From: Chitinophagaceae bacterium
Lineage (GTDB): Bacteria > Bacteroidota > Bacteroidia > Chitinophagales > Chitinophagaceae
Reading direction: 5' to 3'
DNA length: 5,286 nucleotides
NCBI GenBank assembly: GCA_003151295.1
Contig: PLXD01000494.1
Coordinates: forward strand, 1-5,286
The notes under the pieces were generated by a model, which did no database searches, was not told the DNA's origin, and was given only the letters and a program-made list of their open reading frames with translations. Shown piece after piece: positions 1 through 5,286 of this stretch. The position numbers were made by a program, and so were the translations under genes. How positions within the stretch are numbered: position 1 is the stretch's first letter; each line of letters begins with the position of its first letter.

Positions 1-1
1 G

Positions 2-454
2 GTGGCCAGTGGGCGGAAAAATCCTGTTGATATAAGGAGAGTAGAGGACAAAGATTTTAAGATACTTACAAAAAAACGATATTCATTTGCCTGGAAATCG
101 GTTATAGAATCGGCAATTATTTATAAGTTACAGATACAAGGGGAAGATGATATCTTGGGTATAATGGGGATAATCGATGTGCCGGGAGATAAAAGAATCG
201 AGATCAATCTTTTGGCCAATTCAGCAGAAAACCAGGGGCGAAATAAGATTTATGACCGGATTGCAGGTTGTCTGATCGCATTTGCCTGTAGTCTTTCGGT
301 GGATAAATATAAAATTGACGCCTGCGTATCTTTGCTGCCAAAAACCGAACTGAGAAAGCACTATATGCAAAAATATCATATGATTGACGGAGGACGGCAG
401 TTATACATCGAAGACGAAGCGTTGGATAATTTAATAAAAGAATATTTTATATGA
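2..454 (+). CDS. GNAT-fold N-acetyltransferase-like protein, candidate toxin of a TA pair (5' end uncertain)
   Basis: The reading frame gives 150 residues from a GTG at the window edge. No ribosome binding site or upstream stop can be seen, so the true start may lie outside; the first in-frame ATG is codon 55, too late to be the start. The fold reads as a small GNAT domain. Strands fall around residues 27-60, then comes the motif-A strand (RIEINLLANS, 65-74) and a loop-helix ENQGRNKIYDRIAG (76-89) where acetyl-CoA would bind. A strand DACVSLLPK (106-114) and a C-terminal TELRKHYMQKYHMIDGG segment (115-131) follow, the last typical of GNAT proteins, with Tyr121 and Tyr125 as possible functional tyrosines. 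The loop is degenerate: Gly79 is present but the second glycine of the usual RGxGxG pattern is not. The gene overlaps the following HTH gene by ATGA, which suggests co-translation. From family knowledge, GNAT toxins such as TacT and AtaT acetylate aminoacyl-tRNA; that role here is inference. It could instead be a non-toxic regulatory acetyltransferase. I recall similar Bacteroidota proteins from memory but could not search. Confidence 0.72.
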   Translation: MASGRKNPVDIRRVEDKDFKILTKKRYSFAWKSVIESAIIYKLQIQGEDDILGIMGIIDVPGDKRIEINLLANSAENQGRNKIYDRIAGCLIAFACSLSVDKYKIDACVSLLPKTELRKHYMQKYHMIDGGRQLYIEDEALDNLIKEYFI

Positions 455-972
455 ATAATAGAAAAACATCTACGAAGGTAACGCCGGCAGAACTGGCCGG
501 TGATGTTTTTATTGCGGCTACACTGACGTCGTCTCAAAAGAAAGAAGCCGATAAGCAATTGGCTGAGGCCAGAAAGAAAAACAAAAAACCAATGACTGAA
601 GAGGTCAGGATGAGTTTAATGCTATTTCACATACGGTTTCGAATAGAGGATTATTTAGAGAATAAAGAATATGATCCTAAAATGAGCTTCGGTTACTTTC
701 TTAAGGAGTATATCAATTTGCTCAATTTAAAACGAAAAGAATTTGCCGAACAAATTAGCATTGATGAAACTCTATTAAGCCAGTTAATTAACATGCACCG
801 GATGCCTCCTGATTATTTGGCTATCCGGCTTGAAATCCACTCTAACAATAAAATTCCCGCCAATTATTGGTATAAGTTGGTCGAACGGGAAAAGGAACAT
901 CATATAAGGACTGATAAGGGATTAAGAAGAAGAGAAAGAAAATTTGTGCATAACAGGCTGGCTGTAAGTTAA
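451..972 (+). CDS. HigA/XRE-like helix-turn-helix protein, candidate antitoxin and autoregulator
   Basis: A 173-residue protein starts at the ATG inside the ATGA overlap with the upstream GNAT-like gene; no strong ribosome binding site precedes it, which fits translational coupling. Residues 81-151 look like an XRE-type DNA-binding domain. There is a first helix (GYFLKEYINLLN, 81-92), a scaffold helix KEFAEQI (96-102), a recognition helix DETLLSQLINM (105-115), and then MPPDYLAIRLEIH (118-130) and IPANYWYKL (135-143). The last two segments match the HigA pattern in which a helix with ALRLA-like residues is followed by a conserved Phe/Tyr-Trp. Residues 1-80 are an extra N-terminal region with TPAELAGDVFIAATL (11-25) and a Lys-rich stretch near 40-47. 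The C-terminus (154-170) is strongly basic. By analogy with HigA it would bind the GNAT partner and repress their shared promoter, which would lie upstream of the window. A plain transcription factor is the main alternative. Confidence 0.75.
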   Translation: MNNRKTSTKVTPAELAGDVFIAATLTSSQKKEADKQLAEARKKNKKPMTEEVRMSLMLFHIRFRIEDYLENKEYDPKMSFGYFLKEYINLLNLKRKEFAEQISIDETLLSQLINMHRMPPDYLAIRLEIHSNNKIPANYWYKLVEREKEHHIRTDKGLRRRERKFVHNRLAVS

Positions 973-1018
973 TTTTAGCGAAAGCCCCTACCTCGTGAGC
1001 CGAAGTTTTAACGAAGGC
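973..1018. other. Short convergent intergenic region
   Basis: These 46 bases separate the stop of the HTH gene (+) from the stop of the 801-residue permease (-). The region holds a short GCGAAAGC mini-palindrome (977-984) and the left arm of a six-base inverted repeat described separately. Neither strand shows a stem followed by a run of T, so a classical intrinsic terminator is not evident. No small ORF or promoter is supported here. Confidence 0.6.
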
Positions 1019-1021
1019 TCA
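996..1021. terminator. Weak inverted repeat, possible bidirectional terminator
   Basis: TGAGCC at 996-1001 pairs with GGCTCA at 1016-1021, a six-base perfect stem with a 14-base loop that contains a smaller GTT/AAC stem. The right arm includes the permease stop codon (TGA on the minus strand, 1019-1021). It lies between converging genes, where a shared terminator would be expected. No T-run follows on either strand and the loop is large, so the call rests on position and symmetry only. Confidence 0.25.
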
Positions 1022-3424
1022 TTCGGAGCGAAGGCTTTCCACCGGATTCACATTAGCAGCCTTGATCGATTGATAACTGACGGTGATGAACGCGATCAGA
1101 ACAGCCGCGAGACCCGCCGTCGCCAGGACCCACCCATGAATATCCACGCGATACGCAAAATCCTGCAACCACTTCTGCATCAGGAACCAGGCAACGGGCG
1201 AAGAGATAAGAATAGCCAGGCATACCAGTTTCAGGAAGTCCTTCGACAACATACCGACAAGAGCCGATACGCTTGCTCCCAGGACCTTGCGGATGCCTAT
1301 CTCTTTTTTCCGCTGTTCGGCAGCATAGGCGGCGAGGCTGAATAATCCCAGGCATGCGATGATGAGCGCCAGGATGGTAAAGGAGAGAAATAGCTTGCCT
1401 GAGCGCCTTTCGGAACGATAAGCCGCGTTGAAATCCTCATCCATGAATGAATATTCAAAATGCTGGTTAGGCGACAAGGCATTCCATTTATCCTGCACCT
1501 TCGCAATAAAAGCGGAGAGACCTCCGGTATTCGTCCTTATACTTAAAGCGCCGTTACTGGCAGAGACGATCATGACCACTGGCGTGATGTTATCCCGCAG
1601 GGAGTTGAAATTGAAGTCTTTTACAAGTCCTATGACGCGATATTCTTTTATTGGCTTTGCTGTATCCTCCGAAGGAATAAATAATTTCCTATCCAGCGGG
1701 TCGCCGGCATAACCGAGCATCCTGGCGGCTGTCTCATTGATGAGTATCCCCAAAGAGTCCGATAAAAGCCGATCGGAAAAATTCCTCCCCTTCACCAGTC
1801 TGATGCCCATGGCAGGCAGGTACTCTTCGTCGACCGGCCATATCTCCGTGAACAGGGCGCTCTTCGTATCGGCTGTCCGTGAAGTGAACACCGCATTTGG
1901 CGCACGGAGACTGCCTGTCGGAAGGAAACTGCTCAGGCTCGCATTCATGACTTCGGGAAATTGACGGATCTGTTGAGCAAACGTTTTTGCATCTTCCAGC
2001 TCATTGACATTCTTGACTACCAGCACATGGCTGCGGTCGAAACCAAGGTCTTTCTGCTGAATATAATGGAGCTGGTTGTAGATGACCAGGGTGCCGATCA
2101 TCAGGAATATAGAAATGGAGAATTGGAAAACGACAAGGGAGTTACGGAAATGACTGTCTTTGCCACCTGCTGAGCGTCTACCCTTCAAAACATGAATGGG
2201 TTGAAATCCGGAAAGAAAAAAAGCGGGATACGAACCGGCAAGAAGACTCACGATCAATACGATGGCCGCCAGTATGAGGGATAACCAACCTATAGAATGA
2301 GCAGTAACCGATAGTTCCTTATCCGCCACTTCATTGAAAAAAGGCAGCAGCGCCCAGGCTGCCAGCGCCGCTATGATGGCGGCGAAGCATGTTATCAACA
2401 CCGATTCCGAAAGGAACTGTGCGACCAGGCGACCGCGGGATGATCCCAGCACTTTGCGCACACCTATCTCCCGGGCACGGTTGGCGCTTCTGGCCGTCGA
2501 AAGGTTCATGAAGTTAATGCAGGCGATGAGCAACACAAACAGGGCGATAGCCGAAAAAATGTATATATTCTCCGAGTTGTTGTTAGCGCCCAGCTCGTAC
2601 TGTCGGTTGGATTGAAGATGAATGGCGGTGAGTGGGGTCAGGTCGAGCCTGATATAATTACCGGTCTGTTCCAGCTTCGCATAATTTTCCTCGCCGACAA
2701 ATTTTCTGAAAAGGGCGGAGATACGCGGCGCCAGCTTTTTATAATCGGTCCCGGGCTTGCAGAGGATATAGGTACTCACGCTGAAATTGTTCCAAATGAT
2801 CTCCCGGCTGGCGGCCAGGGAGGGCATGGACAAAAAATAATCAAAATTGAAATGCGATTGCACCGGGATGTTATGAATGACGCCGGTGATCTTATAATTT
2901 GTCTTGAAAGTGAAGAGATATAGATTCTGCCCGACTACATCCGTACGGCCGAAATATTTTTTAGCGGCTTTTTCGGTAAGCACGATGCAATTGGGCTCCG
3001 ATAAGGCGTTAGCAGGATTACCCTGGATCATGGACAGGCTAAAAATATCGAAGATGCCTTCGTCTGCATACACTGTTTTATTTTCCTGCAAAATTTCGGC
3101 GCCTTTTTTGAACCGGATATCGCCGGCGGCTAATAGGCGCGCCGACCTTTCGACTTCCGGGAAATTACCGGTAAGGGCGGTGGCGAGTGGCGGGGGAGTA
3201 ACGGCATAGGAAGCAACGCTTCCGCCATATTTTATATCGGCGTTGACACGATAGATTCGATCCGCCTTTGTATTGAATCGATCATAGCTCAGTTCGTCCA
3301 TCACGTAAAACAGGATGAGCAGGAAGGTCGTTAACCCCAGTGCGAGCCCTGCGATGTTGATAATGGTAAAGCCTTTGTTTTTTAAAAGGCTTCGCATGGC
3401 TGTTTTGATATTGTTTCTGAACAT
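1019..3424 (-). CDS. ABC transporter permease, MacB/FtsX type with two FtsX domains
   Basis: This is a complete 801-residue inner-membrane protein starting at ATG (3422-3424) with MFRNNIKTAMRSLLKNKGF, the usual N-terminus of this Bacteroidota permease family. The first membrane segment is at about 20-42. A periplasmic MacB-like domain follows (about 43-286), then an FtsX domain with segments near 287-305, 341-362 and 379-400, and another at 428-449. A second periplasmic domain (about 450-677) leads to the second FtsX domain with segments near 678-700, 729-749 and 762-784. Each FtsX half carries the cytoplasmic signature: EIGVRKVLG at 319-327 and EIGIRKVLG at 708-716. Length and domain order are normal for the family, with no frameshift. 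Such proteins pair with an ATPase and work by mechanotransmission, in export or lipoprotein or peptide handling. No ATPase is in the window and the substrate is unknown. No Shine-Dalgarno sequence is apparent. It lies 73 bases behind a same-strand paralogue and is probably co-transcribed. Confidence 0.93.
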   Translation of the reverse strand: MFRNNIKTAMRSLLKNKGFTIINIAGLALGLTTFLLILFYVMDELSYDRFNTKADRIYRVNADIKYGGSVASYAVTPPPLATALTGNFPEVERSARLLAAGDIRFKKGAEILQENKTVYADEGIFDIFSLSMIQGNPANALSEPNCIVLTEKAAKKYFGRTDVVGQNLYLFTFKTNYKITGVIHNIPVQSHFNFDYFLSMPSLAASREIIWNNFSVSTYILCKPGTDYKKLAPRISALFRKFVGEENYAKLEQTGNYIRLDLTPLTAIHLQSNRQYELGANNNSENIYIFSAIALFVLLIACINFMNLSTARSANRAREIGVRKVLGSSRGRLVAQFLSESVLITCFAAIIAALAAWALLPFFNEVADKELSVTAHSIGWLSLILAAIVLIVSLLAGSYPAFFLSGFQPIHVLKGRRSAGGKDSHFRNSLVVFQFSISIFLMIGTLVIYNQLHYIQQKDLGFDRSHVLVVKNVNELEDAKTFAQQIRQFPEVMNASLSSFLPTGSLRAPNAVFTSRTADTKSALFTEIWPVDEEYLPAMGIRLVKGRNFSDRLLSDSLGILINETAARMLGYAGDPLDRKLFIPSEDTAKPIKEYRVIGLVKDFNFNSLRDNITPVVMIVSASNGALSIRTNTGGLSAFIAKVQDKWNALSPNQHFEYSFMDEDFNAAYRSERRSGKLFLSFTILALIIACLGLFSLAAYAAEQRKKEIGIRKVLGASVSALVGMLSKDFLKLVCLAILISSPVAWFLMQKWLQDFAYRVDIHGWVLATAGLAAVLIAFITVSYQSIKAANVNPVESLRSE

Positions 3425-3497
3425 GGAACGGGTTTTGGGTAACTTTTCGAAGTTAAGCTATTTCCAAAGTCTGATAATGATGCCCCGCCTGAAATCA
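3425..3497 (-). other. Intergenic gap between tandem permease genes
   Basis: The 73 bases lie between the stop of the upstream permease (TGA followed directly by a second in-frame TGA at 3495-3497) and the ATG of the downstream one. I see no Bacteroidota-style promoter (TTTG about 20 bases before TAnnTTTG) and no stem with a T-run. Continuous transcription through both genes is therefore the simplest reading. A short hairpin sits at 3440-3455. Confidence 0.5.
3440..3455 (-). repeat. Short inverted repeat upstream of the permease start
   Basis: TAACTT and AAGTTA form a six-base perfect stem with a four-base loop. On the permease-coding strand the loop is CGAA; on the opposite strand it is TTCG. 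The stem ends 15 bases before the permease ATG. It is AT-rich and weak and lacks a following T-run. It could influence translation or RNA processing between the two permease genes, or be chance. Confidence 0.3.
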
Positions 3498-5286
3498 TCA
3501 TTCCGTCCGCAAACTGTCTATAGGATTTGCCATCGCCGCTTTAATGGCCCGGAACGATACCGTAATAACCGTGATCAGCACCGCCAAAGACCCCGCCAAT
3601 AAAAATATCCACCACCCGATAACCGTTCTGTAGGCGAAGTCCTGCAACCATTTGTGCATACCCCACCACGCGATCGGACAGGCGATGACGGCTGCCAGGA
3701 TCACCAGCTTCAGGAAATCTGCCGACAACAACCCCACGATATGACCAGCGGTCGCCCCCAGCACCTTCCGGATCCCGATTTCTTTGGTCCGCTGCTCGGC
3801 AGCATAAGTTACCAGCCCGAATAACCCCAGGCAGGCTATAAAGATAGCGAAAAGCGCAAAGGAAATGAATAGGCTGCCCGTACGTTGATCGGATTGGTAT
3901 AGCTTATTAAAATCATCGTCCATGAAGGAATAGTCGAACGGCTCCCCGGACGATTTATCCAGGGATTGGTAACGGTTTTTAAGCGCAGCGATGAGACCCG
4001 GAATATTCCCCGTATGGATCCGGAAGGAGATGTCATGTCTGTCTTCCGCGAGCTGGAAAACAATGGGCTCGATTTGTTCATGCAGGCTCTCTCCGTTGAA
4101 ATCCTTCACTACGCCGATGATATGAAAAGCATCCTCCGGATTGGATCCCCTATAGACCGGCTTATTGACGGCATCGGTATCGGCATAACCCAGTAAATGA
4201 GCAGCCGTTTCATTGATCAACACCCCCGAGGAATCGGTCTGCATAGTTGGAGAAAAATTTCTGCCGCCGATCATTTTCATACCGAGAACGGGAATATATT
4301 GAGCGTCGATAAACCATCTTTGCAGTAAAAACGCCTCATCCGTTTTCGCCGTCACGTCTTTATAGTAGGTAATAAAACCGCCATGCACCCTGCTGGGCAA
4401 AGAACCCGTCATCGTGCTGCCGGTAATACCCGGTAATTTTTCTGCTTCCTCCCGGAATATATTTGCCTGATTTGCGAGGTGGTTCGTGTTATTGACTATT
4501 AACACCTGGTCGCGGTTAAAACCCAGGTCACGGTTCCGGATATAACGGAGCTGGCTATCGATCACCAGGGTACCGATGATCAGGGCAATGGCGATAACGA
4601 ACTGGAAGACGACCAGCCCGTTTCGAAACCAGCCGCTTTTAAAGCCCATGGCCAACCGCCCTTTCAAGACCTGTATGGGTTTAAACGCCGATAAATAGAA
4701 CGCCGGATAACTGCCGGCCAGCAAACCTATGGCCAATGGACCCAACAAAAAAGAGATCAGAACCCATTTCTTACCCAGCGCATCGATATGAAAATCCTTC
4801 CCGGACAATTGATTAAAATAAGGTAGCAAGAGGGCCACGATCAAAACAGCCAGCAACATCGCCATCACGCTTGTCAACACAGATTCCATGAGGAAGCCGG
4901 CGATCAGATCCCTACGGGACGAGCCCAGTACTTTTCTTACACCCACTTCCTTTGAACGGTCGGCGCTCCTTGCCGTAGAGAGGTTCATAAAATTCGTACA
5001 CGCGATCAGCAATATAAAAACGGCGATCACCATGAAAACAGTGACGGTCTGTATACTGCCGTTGGTCTCGAATTCCCTGCTGACATTCGAATAAAGGTGG
5101 ACACGGGTCAGCGGAATACAGTATTCCCTGAAATAATCCCCATGTTTTTTCATGTCGTCCAGGTTGCCATTCTCCAGTCGCTGTATCTGGGGCTCCACAA
5201 ATTTTGTCACGATGGCAGCCATCATCCGATCGATGTCCGCAGCCGTTACCCCGGGCTTTGCCAACAGGTAAGTGGCGCTATGAGGA
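3498..5286 (-). CDS. ABC transporter permease, MacB/FtsX type (5' part outside the window)
   Basis: The frame is open to the right edge. Codons before the TTG at 5264 read PHSATYL and continue into LAKPG, matching STYILCKPG at residues 217-225 of the neighbouring permease. The TTG is therefore not a start, and roughly 200-210 N-terminal residues are missing from view. The visible 595 residues hold the end of the first periplasmic domain and an FtsX domain (segments near 79-101, 134-157 and 174-196, signature EVGVRKVLG). A segment near 222-244, a second periplasmic domain and a second FtsX domain (near 470-492, 523-543 and 555-578, signature EIGIRKVLG) follow, ending at IDSLRTE. In a 54-residue stretch around the first FtsX signature I count 39 identities with the downstream permease, so the two are clear paralogues from tandem duplication. 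Its role is that of an inner-membrane ABC permease half with an ATPase not seen here; the substrate is unknown. Confidence 0.92.
   Translation of the reverse strand, partial: PHSATYLLAKPGVTAADIDRMMAAIVTKFVEPQIQRLENGNLDDMKKHGDYFREYCIPLTRVHLYSNVSREFETNGSIQTVTVFMVIAVFILLIACTNFMNLSTARSADRSKEVGVRKVLGSSRRDLIAGFLMESVLTSVMAMLLAVLIVALLLPYFNQLSGKDFHIDALGKKWVLISFLLGPLAIGLLAGSYPAFYLSAFKPIQVLKGRLAMGFKSGWFRNGLVVFQFVIAIALIIGTLVIDSQLRYIRNRDLGFNRDQVLIVNNTNHLANQANIFREEAEKLPGITGSTMTGSLPSRVHGGFITYYKDVTAKTDEAFLLQRWFIDAQYIPVLGMKMIGGRNFSPTMQTDSSGVLINETAAHLLGYADTDAVNKPVYRGSNPEDAFHIIGVVKDFNGESLHEQIEPIVFQLAEDRHDISFRIHTGNIPGLIAALKNRYQSLDKSSGEPFDYSFMDDDFNKLYQSDQRTGSLFISFALFAIFIACLGLFGLVTYAAEQRTKEIGIRKVLGATAGHIVGLLSADFLKLVILAAVIACPIAWWGMHKWLQDFAYRTVIGWWIFLLAGSLAVLITVITVSFRAIKAAMANPIDSLRTE

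Noticed and set aside
34..41. AAGGAGAG as a ribosome binding site for a later start of the GNAT-like gene
   Set aside because: No in-frame ATG, GTG or TTG follows at a suitable distance, and a later start would remove the N-terminal part of the fold.
376..558. Minus-strand 60-codon frame across the overlap of the two left genes
   Set aside because: It is antisense to both well-supported genes and has no recognisable features.
977..984. GCGAAAGC as a terminator hairpin
   Set aside because: It has only two base pairs around a GAAA loop and no T-run; too small to stand alone.
995..1345. Plus-strand open frame starting MSRSFNEGSF
   Set aside because: It lies almost entirely antisense to the C-terminal coding part of the permease and its composition resembles no protein family; it is a shadow frame.
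2334..3209. Run of three plus-strand open frames opposite the permease
   Set aside because: They are antisense to the conserved FtsX and periplasmic regions, overlap or abut in different frames, and show no domain signature.
5264..5264. TTG at this position as the start of the right-hand permease
   Set aside because: The frame stays open to the window edge and the codons before it continue the match to the paralogue, so the start lies outside.
1019..5286. Naming the permeases MacB or LolC/E
   Set aside because: MacB has its own ATPase domain and one FtsX domain, and Lol permeases differ in length and context; these proteins have two FtsX halves and no ATPase, so only the family level is supported.
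1..5286. CRISPR array, tRNA/rRNA gene, insertion sequence or riboswitch
   Set aside because: I saw no spaced repeats, no RNA gene, no transposase and no recognisable riboswitch; nearly all of the window is coding.

Overview
The window looks like Bacteroidota chromosome, probably a Chitinophagaceae-, Cytophagia- or Sphingobacteriia-like soil or plant bacterium. The main evidence is the pair of roughly 800-residue, double-FtsX-domain permeases, a style that is heavily duplicated in those lineages. The lack of a clear Shine-Dalgarno sequence at the visible permease start also fits. The assignment comes from protein style, not from a marker gene.

Left part (about 1-972, + strand): a compact two-gene unit. 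A small GNAT-fold acetyltransferase-like protein comes first. It overlaps by 4 bases (ATGA) a 173-residue protein with a HigA/XRE-like helix-turn-helix. Small enzyme, overlap and HTH partner together make this a candidate type II toxin-antitoxin module with toxin first and antitoxin second, as in HigBA. This DNA is visibly AT-richer than the rest of the window, as expected for accessory DNA. The first gene begins at the window edge, so its true start and promoter cannot be seen.

Middle junction (973-1018): 46 bases between converging genes. It holds a weak inverted repeat that overlaps the permease stop codon, and no proper terminator with a T-run.

Right part (1019-5286, - strand): two tandem paralogous ABC transporter permeases separated by a 73-base gap. 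The upstream one runs off the right edge, with about 200 N-terminal residues outside. The downstream one is complete at 801 aa. Both have the arrangement membrane segment, periplasmic MacB-like domain, FtsX domain, second periplasmic domain, second FtsX domain. No ATPase or membrane-fusion protein is in view, so the substrate is unknown.

The best candidate for something under-described is the GNAT-HTH pair. Its features are a degenerate acetyl-CoA loop in the enzyme and a roughly 80-residue N-terminal extension on the HTH protein. The permeases look like ordinary, intact members of a known family.
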